A DNA stretch of 28,089 bases from Bacteroidota bacterium (GTDB lineage: Bacteria > Bacteroidota > Bacteroidia > Flavobacteriales_F > PHOS-HE28): positions 1 through 28,089 of the forward strand of contig CAUJFM010000257.1 of NCBI GenBank assembly GCA_963169595.1, read 5' to 3'. This document shows, piece by piece, positions 6,995 through 13,971 of the stretch. Below the pieces are notes generated by a model. That model was not told the origin of the DNA, made no database searches, and saw only the letters and a program-made list of their open reading frames with translations. The translations under genes were made by a program, and so were the position numbers. How positions within the stretch are numbered: position 1 is the stretch's first letter; each line of letters opens with the position of its first letter.

Positions 6995-7008
6995 GGACAT
7001 TATTGTCC
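6995..7008. promoter_or_regulatory. 14-bp palindrome GGACA-N4-TGTCC upstream of RIC
   Basis: This is a perfect inverted repeat with spacer TTAT, ending 36 bp before the RIC ATG. It is the third copy of the motif in the window. It lies between the FNR-like palindrome and a -7-like TTTCTTTG (7010-7017), or may itself overlap the promoter core (CATTATTG). Confidence 0.6.
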
Positions 7009-7044
7009 TTTTCTTTGCATCACACCTGAAAGCACCTGAACACC

Positions 7045-7785
7045 ATGTCCATCCCCTTCACCCTCGACCGGACCGTCGGCTCCATCGTGGCCGATGACTA
7101 CCGCACCGCCGCCGTCTTCAACGCCCATGGTATCGACTTCTGCTGCAAGGGTGGCCGCACCATTGCCGAGGTATGCCGGGCCAAGGCCATTGAACCGGAC
7201 ACCTTGGAGGCCGAGATCCGCCAGGCCATTGAACGCGATGGTGGCACGGGGGACGATGTGAAGCAATGGCCCCTGAGCCGCTTGATCGAGCACATCGAGC
7301 GCGTGCATCACCGCTACGTGGAGTCCCGCTCCACCACCCTGATGCAATTCCTCAACAAGCTCTGCAGCGTGCATGGGGACCGCCACCCGGAGCTCTTCGC
7401 CATCCGCGAGGAGTTCCACGCCTGCGCCCAGGCCATGGCCGCCCACATGAAGAAGGAGGAGCTGGTCCTCTTCCCCTTCATCAACCAACTGGAGAAGGCC
7501 CGGCTGCACGACCTGCCCGCCCCCACCCCGCACTTCGGCACCGTGGAGAACCCCATCACCATGATGGAGCACGAGCACGATGCCGAGGGTGAGCGCTTCC
7601 GCCGGATCGCCGAACTGAGCGACAACTACACCAACCCGCCCGACGGCTGCACGACCTATGGCACGGCCTACGCCATGCTGCGCGAGTTCGAGGAGGACCT
7701 GCACCGCCACATCCACCTGGAGAACAACATCCTCTTCCCGCGCGCCAAGGCGCTGGAGAAGGAACTGCGCCATGCCACCGCTTGA
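7045..7785 (+). CDS. ric: Iron-sulfur cluster repair di-iron protein RIC (ScdA/YtfE)
   Basis: This 246-residue cytoplasmic protein repairs Fe-S clusters damaged by NO or peroxide. The N-terminal ScdA/DUF542 domain (about 1-60) carries the diagnostic HGIDFCCKGG with Cys33 and Cys34. The hemerythrin-like four-helix bundle (about 78-240) supplies di-iron ligands in HIERVHHRY (83-91), AAHMKKEE (132-139), MMEHEHDAE (173-181) and RHIHLENNILFPR (221-233). Length matches the family (about 220-245). Two palindromes and a -7-like element lie in the 68-bp upstream gap, so it is probably its own transcription unit, coordinated with the oxidase genes. The end overlaps the next gene by 14 bp. Confidence 0.95.
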   Translation: MSIPFTLDRTVGSIVADDYRTAAVFNAHGIDFCCKGGRTIAEVCRAKAIEPDTLEAEIRQAIERDGGTGDDVKQWPLSRLIEHIERVHHRYVESRSTTLMQFLNKLCSVHGDRHPELFAIREEFHACAQAMAAHMKKEELVLFPFINQLEKARLHDLPAPTPHFGTVENPITMMEHEHDAEGERFRRIAELSDNYTNPPDGCTTYGTAYAMLREFEEDLHRHIHLENNILFPRAKALEKELRHATA

Positions 7786-8200
7786 ACGGCACGCCCTGCT
7801 GCGGCCGGTGAGCCGGGAGCACCATGAGGGGCTCCTCTTCTGCTGGCAGATCCGGCGTGCCTTGGCCGAAGGGCGCGACCCCATCGCGCAGATGCAGAGC
7901 GGCGTGGCGTTCTATCACCGCCATCTCCTGCCCCACTTCGCCATCGAGGAAGAGGCCGTGTTCCCGGTACTGGGCGCGGGCGACCCCTTGGTGAAGCGCG
8001 CCATCAGCGAGCACCGCAGGCTCACGCGCCTCTTCCTCTCCTCGGACGATCCGTTGCGCGACCTCTCCCGGATCGAGGACGAGCTGGAAGCGCACATCCG
8101 TTTCGAGGAGCGCGTGCTCTTCCCCCGCATCCAGGCCGTGGCCACGGAGGAGCAGCTGGAACGGATCGACCGGTTGCACGGGTTGCTGGCCGGGGGCTGA
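7772..8200 (+). CDS. Hemerythrin-like domain protein
   Basis: This 142-residue protein is nearly all one hemerythrin-type four-helix bundle. Candidate iron ligands are His17/His18 (SREHHEG), His55 and Glu59/Glu60 (PHFAIEEEAVFP), His81 (ISEHRRL) and His108 with Glu112/Glu113 (HIRFEERVLFPR). ATG 7772 starts inside the RIC gene, so translation is probably coupled. Such stand-alone domains bind O2, NO or iron, and often act with RIC or as sensors. The histidine kinase gene starts 29 bp after its stop, so a role in presenting O2 or NO status to that kinase is possible but unproven. No signal peptide is seen; cytoplasmic. Confidence 0.87.
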   Translation: MPPLERHALLRPVSREHHEGLLFCWQIRRALAEGRDPIAQMQSGVAFYHRHLLPHFAIEEEAVFPVLGAGDPLVKRAISEHRRLTRLFLSSDDPLRDLSRIEDELEAHIRFEERVLFPRIQAVATEEQLERIDRLHGLLAGG

Positions 8201-8217
8201 GCGCCGTGGTGCCCACC

Positions 8218-8225
8218 TACCTTTG
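8218..8225 (+). promoter_or_regulatory. -7 element TACCTTTG four bases before the kinase ATG
   Basis: This is an exact match to the Bacteroidota -7 consensus TAnnTTTG. It ends 4 bases before ATG 8230, so a transcript starting at the usual distance would be leaderless or nearly so. The same spacing recurs for the MarR gene (TACCTTTC, minus 22393-22386). Confidence 0.55.
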
Positions 8226-8229
8226 CCCC

Positions 8230-9345
8230 ATGGGGGGAACGGGAACACCGTTGATCATTGCGGACGGTCCGGACGAGCGGTTGCGCGAGCGCATCAAGGA
8301 GCTGGGCTGCCTGTATGCCGTGGCCCGCATCGCACAGACCCAGGAGCTGGGCTTGGAACCGATGCTGGTGGCCACCGTGCGCACCATCCCCCAGGGCTGG
8401 CAGTGGCCCGATGAACTGTGGGTGTCCCTGGAACTGGACGGCCGCAGCTACGGGCTTGAACACCCCGAAGGCCCGGCGCTCCAACAGCCCATCGGCATCG
8501 ACGGCGAAACGCGGGGCACCCTGCGCGTGGGCTATCCCCCGGCACGGGCCCATGTCACCACACCGCTGTTCCTGCCGGAGGAGGAGCTGCTGCTGGAGAA
8601 GCTCGCCGCCGAGGTGGCCACCATGGTGGAACGCCAGGAGAAACGCGAGCGCCAGCGCCTCTTCGAGGCACGCATGCTGCAGCAGGACCGGCTGAACGTG
8701 CTGGGCGAGCTCACCGCCGGCATCGCCCACGAGCTGAACACGCCGCTGGGCAACGTGCTGGGCTATGCCGAACTGCTGATGGCCGGCGAGCGCGACCCCG
8801 CCCGCCGCGAGGACCTGCAGCGCATCATCGACTCGGCCCTCACCGGCCGGGAGGTGGTGAAGCGCCTGATGTACTTCAGCTGCGAGATGCCCAGTCAGTT
8901 CCGCGAGCAGGACCTGAACACCGTGGTGGAAGGCGTGCTGCGCCTGCTGCGCCGCCAGGTGGACGAGGCCCGGCTGGAGCTGCGGACGGAGCTCGCCACA
9001 CCCCTGCCGCCGGTGCGCCTGGACCGCGTGCAGTTCGAACAGGTGCTCACCAACCTGGTGCTGAACGCCGTGGCCGCGACACCGCCCGGCGGCCACCTGC
9101 ACATCGCCACGGCCGCGGCGGAAGGTCGCGTGCAGCTGCATGTGAGCGACACCGGGCACGGCATCGCGCCGGAGTACCTTCGCAAGATCTTCCAGCCCTT
9201 CTTCACCACCAAGGCGCCCGGCGTGGGCACGGGCCTGGGCCTCTCGGTGGTGCATGGCATCATCAAGGGCCATGGAGGCGATATCCGCGTGGAGAGCACA
9301 CCGGGCGAGGGCGCCACCTTCATCATCACCCTGCCGGCGGCATGA
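8230..9345 (+). CDS. Soluble sensor histidine kinase (NtrB-like)
   Basis: This 371-residue kinase has no transmembrane segment. Residues 1-130 form a sensor region of uncertain fold, containing RIKELGCLYAVARI (21-34); this opening is common before a PAS/GAF-like input domain. A coiled-coil linker (about 118-152) precedes the HisKA phosphoacceptor His167 (GIAHELNTPLGN). The ATPase domain has the N box (NLVLNAV, 275-281), G1 (DTGHG, 307-311) and G2 (GTGLGLS, 333-339). ATG 8230 is preferred to GTG 8206 because it follows the -7 element. The stop overlaps the response-regulator start (ATGA), so the two form a pair. Input is unknown; the hemerythrin and RIC genes upstream hint at oxygen or NO, and the GDH genes downstream would instead suggest nitrogen. 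Confidence 0.88.
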   Translation: MGGTGTPLIIADGPDERLRERIKELGCLYAVARIAQTQELGLEPMLVATVRTIPQGWQWPDELWVSLELDGRSYGLEHPEGPALQQPIGIDGETRGTLRVGYPPARAHVTTPLFLPEEELLLEKLAAEVATMVERQEKRERQRLFEARMLQQDRLNVLGELTAGIAHELNTPLGNVLGYAELLMAGERDPARREDLQRIIDSALTGREVVKRLMYFSCEMPSQFREQDLNTVVEGVLRLLRRQVDEARLELRTELATPLPPVRLDRVQFEQVLTNLVLNAVAATPPGGHLHIATAAAEGRVQLHVSDTGHGIAPEYLRKIFQPFFTTKAPGVGTGLGLSVVHGIIKGHGGDIRVESTPGEGATFIITLPAA

Positions 9346-10682
9346 ACGCGCCCACCTCCCCTTCCGTCCTGCTGGTGGACGATGCCCGCGACATGCTGGA
9401 ACTGCTGCGCCGCAGCATGAACGCCATGGGCCTAACGCCCTTCACCGCCAACAACGTGGTGGATGCGATCGAGGTGCTGGAGCACGGCCCGGTGGACCTG
9501 GTGATCACCGACCTGAACATGCCCGAGGTGAGCGGCATCCAGCTGGTGCGCTACATGGGTGAGCACTTCCCGCACATCCCCGTGCTGGTAATCACCGGCT
9601 ACCCCAAGCTGGAGGATGCCGTGCAGGTGATGAAGCTGGGCGCGGTGGAGTACATCGTGAAGCCCTTCACCCAGGAGGAACTGCGGGAGGCGGTGGAGCG
9701 CGTGCTGAGCTCCCTGGCCGCGCGCACGACCGAAGCCCCCGCGCCGGAGGAGGTGCGCGAGAGCTTCCATGGCATCCTGGGCCGTTCGCCCGCCATGCAG
9801 GAGGTGTACCGCATCATTGAACGCACGCGGAACAACCGCGCCACCGTGCTGGTGACCGGCGAGAGCGGAACGGGCAAGGAGATGGTGGCGCGCGCCATCC
9901 ACTACAACAGCGCCTTCGCGGCCGCCCCCTTCATCGCGGTGAACTGCGGCGCCATCCCGGACCAGCTGCTGGAGAGCGAGCTCTTCGGCCACATGAAGGG
10001 CGCCTTCACCGGGGCCACCACGAGCAGGGCGGGCTTCTTCCAGGCGGCGGATGGTGGCACCCTCTTCCTGGACGAGATCGGCAACGCCTCGCCCGCCGTG
10101 CAGGCCAAACTGCTGCGAGCCATCCAGGACAAGGAGATCACCATGCTTGGCGCCACCAAGCCGCAGCATGTGGACGTGCGCCTGATCTCCGCCGCCAACA
10201 ACGACCTGCTGGCGATGATCCGCCAGGGCACCTTCCGCGAGGACCTCTACTACCGCCTCAACCTGATCAACATCCACCTGCCGCCCCTGCGCGAACGCAC
10301 GGAGGACATCCCCCTGCTGGTGGACCACTTCAACCACAAGTTCAGCCGGGAACTGGGGAAGAAGCCCCTGCGCATCCCGGCGCGCATCCTGGAGACCTTT
10401 GCCAGCTACCCCTGGCCCGGCAACGTGCGCGAACTGGAACACCTGGTGCACCGCCTGATGATCCTGAAGGACGGGGCCGTGGACATGGACGACCTGCCCG
10501 CATACATGAAGATGCCTGCACCACACACCCCAACGCCCAACGCGCTGGTGAGCCTGGCCGAGCTGGAACGCCAGCACATCCTGCGCGTGCTGGAGTCCAC
10601 CGGCCAGAACAAGACCCGGGCCGCCGAGGTGCTGGGCATCGACCGGAAGACACTGCGCGAAAAGCTGAAGAGCCTGGGGTGA
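9342..10682 (+). CDS. NtrC-family sigma-54 activating response regulator
   Basis: This 446-residue protein has three domains: receiver (about 8-122, phospho-acceptor Asp57 in LVITDLNMPE, conserved Lys109), AAA+ (about 145-380, Walker A GESGTGKE at 173-180, GAFTGA loop at 220-225, Walker B LFLDEI at 241-246, an arginine finger region REDLYYRL), and a Fis-type HTH at the C terminus (ILRVLESTGQNKTRAAEVLG). The intact GAFTGA loop means it should contact sigma-54 RNA polymerase. It is coupled to the kinase by ATGA overlap. Direct targets are unknown; one weak -24/-12 candidate lies at 10846-10862, just after this gene. Confidence 0.93.
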   Translation: MNAPTSPSVLLVDDARDMLELLRRSMNAMGLTPFTANNVVDAIEVLEHGPVDLVITDLNMPEVSGIQLVRYMGEHFPHIPVLVITGYPKLEDAVQVMKLGAVEYIVKPFTQEELREAVERVLSSLAARTTEAPAPEEVRESFHGILGRSPAMQEVYRIIERTRNNRATVLVTGESGTGKEMVARAIHYNSAFAAAPFIAVNCGAIPDQLLESELFGHMKGAFTGATTSRAGFFQAADGGTLFLDEIGNASPAVQAKLLRAIQDKEITMLGATKPQHVDVRLISAANNDLLAMIRQGTFREDLYYRLNLINIHLPPLRERTEDIPLLVDHFNHKFSRELGKKPLRIPARILETFASYPWPGNVRELEHLVHRLMILKDGAVDMDDLPAYMKMPAPHTPTPNALVSLAELERQHILRVLESTGQNKTRAAEVLGIDRKTLREKLKSLG

Positions 10683-10692
10683 ACCGCCCCGG

Positions 10693-10711
10693 CCGGGGCA
10701 TTCCTCCCCGG
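10693..10711 (+). terminator. GC-rich stem-loop after the response regulator
   Basis: CCGGGG (10693-10698) pairs with CCCCGG (10706-10711) around a 7-base loop, 10 bases after the stop codon. No T run follows, so it is at best a weak or Rho-assisted terminator. Confidence 0.35.
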
Positions 10712-10845
10712 TACGGAACGCCCCGCCACAACGCCAAGGCCGACCACAAGCCCCCACAACACACCACCCAAGGCGCTGGGGACCAGCACATCAACCATTT
10801 CCGACCACACCCATGCAGGTGGACCACGACCGATCGGCACATGCC

Positions 10846-10862
10846 TTGGCAAGAGGGCTGCG
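10846..10862 (+). promoter_or_regulatory. Possible sigma-54 -24/-12 promoter
   Basis: The sequence TTGGCA-AGAGGG-CTGCG has the invariant GG (10848-10849) and GC (10860-10861) separated by 10 bases, and matches 5 of 6 in TGGCAC and 3 of 4 in TTGC. It lies 12 bp before the Cys-repeat gene and just downstream of a sigma-54 activator gene. GC-rich DNA yields such matches by chance, so this is tentative. Confidence 0.25.
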
Positions 10863-10874
10863 CAAGCCGCACAC

Positions 10875-11144
10875 ATGCCCGCGAACTCGACCACCACCCG
10901 GTCCTCGCTTTGCGCGAACTGCCTCCACCAGGGCAACTGCGCATTCGAAAAGCAGACGACCGGACCCGTATTACATTGTGAGATGCACGCACTGCCGTCC
11001 GTACCGGAACCTCCGGCCAGGACCCAGCCCAAGGTCACCCATGCGGTGGCCGGCAAGGGCCTCTGCGGCACCTGCGACCACCGTGAACACTGCGCGCTCC
11101 GCGTACCGGACCGCATCGTACTGCACTGCGAGCACTACCAATAG
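10875..11144 (+). CDS. Tandem Cys4-repeat mini-protein
   Basis: This 89-residue protein is built from two copies of a four-cysteine module. Copy one has Cys13, Cys16, Cys22 and Cys35; copy two has Cys64, Cys67, Cys73 and Cys85. Spacings are C-x2-C-x5-C-x12-C and C-x2-C-x5-C-x11-C, and both copies end VLHCE. A proline-rich linker (about 40-57) joins them. Each module probably binds one zinc or an Fe-S cluster. There is no signal peptide or membrane segment. Its stop lies 24 bp before the GDH ATG, so it may head that operon. The same kind of module occurs at the C terminus of the MarR protein at 21798-22382. No named family recognised. Confidence 0.7.
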   Translation: MPANSTTTRSSLCANCLHQGNCAFEKQTTGPVLHCEMHALPSVPEPPARTQPKVTHAVAGKGLCGTCDHREHCALRVPDRIVLHCEHYQ

Positions 11145-11168
11145 GAACCATTGAACGAACAACAGACC

Positions 11169-12461
11169 ATGCAACCCAGCACTGCGGATAAGACCGCTGA
11201 AAAAAGACAAGGCATGTACAAGGTCGTGATGGACCAGTTCGAGCATGCCGCCGACATCATGGGCCTGGACCCGGGTGTGCGGAAGATCCTGGCCAAGACC
11301 AACAGTGAGATCGTGGTCCACTTCCCCGTGAAGCTGGACAACGGCACCATCGAGGTCTTCACCGGCTATCGGGTACAACACAACAACGCGCTCGGGCCCT
11401 ACAAGGGCGGCCTGCGCTATCACCAGACCGTGGACCTCGACTCCGCCCGCGCGCTGGCCATCTGGATGACGTGGAAGACCGCGCTCGCCGGGCTGCCTTA
11501 CGGCGGTGGCAAGGGCGGCGTGGAGATCAACCCCAAGCTGTACTCGCAGGGTGAACTGGAGCGCATCACGCGCCGCTTCACCTATGCCTTGGGCGACAAC
11601 ATCGGCCCCGACCTGGACATCCCGGCGCCCGATGTGAACACCAACCCGCAGATCATGGCCTGGATCGCGGACACCTATTCCAGCACCAAGTCGCCCGCCA
11701 CGCGCTTCGCCAACCTGCACGTGGTGACCGGCAAACCGCTGGGCGCCGGCGGACTGGAAGGCCGTGACCGCGCCACCGGCTTCGGCGTGGTGGCCACGTT
11801 GAAGGCCTGGTCCAAGCGCACGGGCAAGCCCCTGCAGGGCATGCGCTACATCGTGCAGGGCTTCGGCAACGTGGGCTACTGGACCGCGCACTTCCTGGCC
11901 AAGGAAGGGGCCGTGCTCATCGCCGTGCAGGACGCCAGTGCCACCATCCACAACGTGAACGGCATCGATCCCGAGGACCTGAACCGCCACGTGGAGGCCA
12001 ACAACCGGAGCGTTTCCGGCTACGCCAAGGCCGGCACCATGGCACCCGAGGAGTTCTTCGGACTGCCCTGTGACATCGTGGTGCCCGCCGCCCTGGGCAA
12101 CCAGATCACCGCGGCCAATGCGGGCAGCATCAAGGCCCACGTGGTGGCCGAAGGTGCCAACGGTCCCACGGACACCGAAGGCGAGGCCATCCTGCGCGCC
12201 AACGGTGTGGACATCATCCCCGACATCCTCTGCAACAGCGGCGGCGTGATCGGCAGCTACTACGAGTGGTTGCAGAACAAGCGCAGCGAGATCTGGAAGA
12301 TCGACCAGGTGCTGGGCATGATCCAGGACAAGATCGACACCGCCTTCGAGCAGGTGGTGAACACCGCCGAGGAGTTCAAGGTGAACTGGCGCGACAGCGC
12401 CTACATCGTGGCCCTGCGGCGCCTGGAGAAGACCTACAAGGAACGTGGCATCTTCCCGTAG
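11169..12461 (+). CDS. gdhA: Glutamate dehydrogenase (small hexameric type)
   Basis: This 430-residue cytoplasmic enzyme interconverts glutamate with 2-oxoglutarate and ammonia using NAD(P). Glu/Leu/Phe/Val dehydrogenase landmarks are present: GPYKGGLRYH (77-85) with substrate-binding Lys79, LPYGGGKGG (109-117) with catalytic Lys115, and DIPAPDV (150-156) with catalytic Asp155. The dinucleotide fold starts at GFGNVG (231-236). Cofactor choice cannot be read safely from the strand after this motif (IAVQDAS). A TTG at 11151 would add six residues and has a weak AGGA just upstream; ATG 11169 is kept as the plain choice. One base separates its stop from pntA1, so ammonia assimilation or glutamate breakdown is co-expressed with transhydrogenase, which balances NADH and NADPH. 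Confidence 0.95.
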   Translation: MQPSTADKTAEKRQGMYKVVMDQFEHAADIMGLDPGVRKILAKTNSEIVVHFPVKLDNGTIEVFTGYRVQHNNALGPYKGGLRYHQTVDLDSARALAIWMTWKTALAGLPYGGGKGGVEINPKLYSQGELERITRRFTYALGDNIGPDLDIPAPDVNTNPQIMAWIADTYSSTKSPATRFANLHVVTGKPLGAGGLEGRDRATGFGVVATLKAWSKRTGKPLQGMRYIVQGFGNVGYWTAHFLAKEGAVLIAVQDASATIHNVNGIDPEDLNRHVEANNRSVSGYAKAGTMAPEEFFGLPCDIVVPAALGNQITAANAGSIKAHVVAEGANGPTDTEGEAILRANGVDIIPDILCNSGGVIGSYYEWLQNKRSEIWKIDQVLGMIQDKIDTAFEQVVNTAEEFKVNWRDSAYIVALRRLEKTYKERGIFP

Positions 12462-12462
12462 C

Positions 12463-13566
12463 ATGCAGCACCTGGGTGTACTGAAAGAAAGCGAGCGCCG
12501 CCGGTTGGTGGCGCTCGCCCCCGCGGGGGTGAAACGCCTCTCGGCCCAGCTGCGCGTGAGCGTGCAGCGCGGTGCCGGCAGGGCGGCTGGCTACTCCGAC
12601 GAGGCCTATGCGCAGGCGGGCGCCACGCTGGTGGAGCACCGCGACGAGATCCTGCGCGGATGCGACCTGGTGCTGGGGCACGACAGCCATTACCGCGGCG
12701 AGGATGTCGGCGGGCCGAAGACCTTCATCGGTTTCCTCAACGTGCTGAACGACCGCGATGTGGTGGACCACTACCGCAGGCCCGGCATCACGCTCCACAG
12801 CCTCGACCTGATCCCACGCACCACCCTGGCGCAGGCCATGGACGTGCTCTCATCGGTGGCCTCCATCAGCGGCTACCAGGCCGTGCTGCTCGCCGCCGAG
12901 CGCTCCCTGGCCACCGTGCCGATGATCACCAGCGCCGGCGGCACCCTGCGTCCCGCGCGCTTCCTGATCATGGGTGCCGGTGTGGCGGGCCTGCAGGCCA
13001 TCGCCACCGCGCGTCGTCTGGGCGCCATTGTGCGTGCCTATGATGTACGTTCCGCCTCGCGCACCGAGGTGGAGAGCCTCGGCGCCACCTTCATCGAGGT
13101 GGAAGGCGCCGTGGAGGACCGCAAGGCGGGCGGCTATGCCGTGGAGCAGACCCCTGAGCACCTGGAGCGCATCCGGCAGGTGATCCACGCGGAGGCCTCT
13201 CAGGCCGATGTGATCATCACCACCGCCAAGATCCCCGGGCGCAAGGCCCCCCTGCTGATCACCGAGGACATGGTGCGCGGCATGAAGCCCGGCGCCGTGG
13301 TGGTGGACCTGGCCGCGGCCACCGGCGGCAACTGCGCGCTCACCGAGCCGGACTCCACCGTGATGTACGACGAGGTGACCATCCTGGGCCCCACCGCCAT
13401 CGAGTGCGGTTGTGCCCACTCCACCTCCTTCCTGCTCTCCAACAACTACACCACCTTCATCGAGCACCTGCTGAAGAACGCGGAGAACCCGGCCGATGAG
13501 ATCCTCAAGGCCACCCGCGTGGTGGAGAACGGCGAAGTGGTGAACGCACGCTACCTCGGCAACTGA
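12463..13566 (+). CDS. pntA1: NAD(P) transhydrogenase subunit alpha part 1 (NAD-binding domain I)
   Basis: This 367-residue soluble domain I of proton-translocating transhydrogenase binds NAD(H) and exchanges hydride with NADP(H) on domain III. It resembles alanine dehydrogenase: N-terminal LGVLKE...RRLVALAP, nucleotide motif GAGVAGLQAIATA (171-183), and RAYDVR (191-196) with Asp194 expected to hold the NAD ribose. The motif TGGNCALTEPD occurs near the end. There is no membrane segment, so domain II is in the next genes, as in the three-gene form known from Rhodospirillum and many Bacteroidota. ATG 12463 lies one base after the GDH stop; the frame extends upstream but would overlap GDH. Confidence 0.94.
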   Translation: MQHLGVLKESERRRLVALAPAGVKRLSAQLRVSVQRGAGRAAGYSDEAYAQAGATLVEHRDEILRGCDLVLGHDSHYRGEDVGGPKTFIGFLNVLNDRDVVDHYRRPGITLHSLDLIPRTTLAQAMDVLSSVASISGYQAVLLAAERSLATVPMITSAGGTLRPARFLIMGAGVAGLQAIATARRLGAIVRAYDVRSASRTEVESLGATFIEVEGAVEDRKAGGYAVEQTPEHLERIRQVIHAEASQADVIITTAKIPGRKAPLLITEDMVRGMKPGAVVVDLAAATGGNCALTEPDSTVMYDEVTILGPTAIECGCAHSTSFLLSNNYTTFIEHLLKNAENPADEILKATRVVENGEVVNARYLGN

Positions 13567-13581
13567 CCCACTCACATCCAC

Positions 13582-13905
13582 ATGGACTTCACCTACCACA
13601 TCACGGGGATCGACGGTCTCTTCATCCTGGCCATGAGCCTGCTGCTCGGCTTCGAGGTGATCAAGAACGTGCCCGCGGTCCTGCACACGCCGCTCATGTC
13701 CGGCTCCAACGCCATCAGCGGCATCATCCTCTTCGGCGGGCTCATCCAGCTGATGAGCACCCCGCCCGACCGCATCTGGGTGCTGCTCTTCGCCTCCATC
13801 GCCGTGCTGCTCGGGGCCATGAACATCTCGGGCGGCTTCTTCGTCACGCACCGCATGCTCTCCATGTTCCAGGTGAACAAGAAGAAGGCGCCGAAGAACC
13901 CCTGA
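13582..13905 (+). CDS. pntA2: NAD(P) transhydrogenase subunit alpha part 2 (membrane)
   Basis: This 107-residue membrane subunit forms the first part of the proton channel (domain II). Hydrophobic segments lie at about 11-28, 42-60 and 66-90. The family phrase FEVIKNVPAVLHTPLMSGSN (24-43) between the first helices is nearly diagnostic, as is GGFFVTHRML near the C terminus. It sits between pntA1 and pntB, as in other split transhydrogenases. The 66-bp gap to pntB carries a small stem-loop. Confidence 0.94.
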   Translation: MDFTYHITGIDGLFILAMSLLLGFEVIKNVPAVLHTPLMSGSNAISGIILFGGLIQLMSTPPDRIWVLLFASIAVLLGAMNISGGFFVTHRMLSMFQVNKKKAPKNP

Positions 13906-13932
13906 TCCACCCGCATATCCATTCATCGTTGC

Positions 13933-13948
13933 GCCGGTGTTGACCGGC
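13933..13948 (+). other. Stem-loop in the pntA2-pntB spacer
   Basis: GCCGGT (13933-13938) and ACCGGC (13943-13948) form a perfect 6-bp stem with loop GTTG, 23 bp before pntB. No T run, so it is not a terminator; it might tune subunit ratio or mRNA stability. Confidence 0.35.
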
Positions 13949-13971
13949 CCACTCCACCCATCCCGTCCTCC

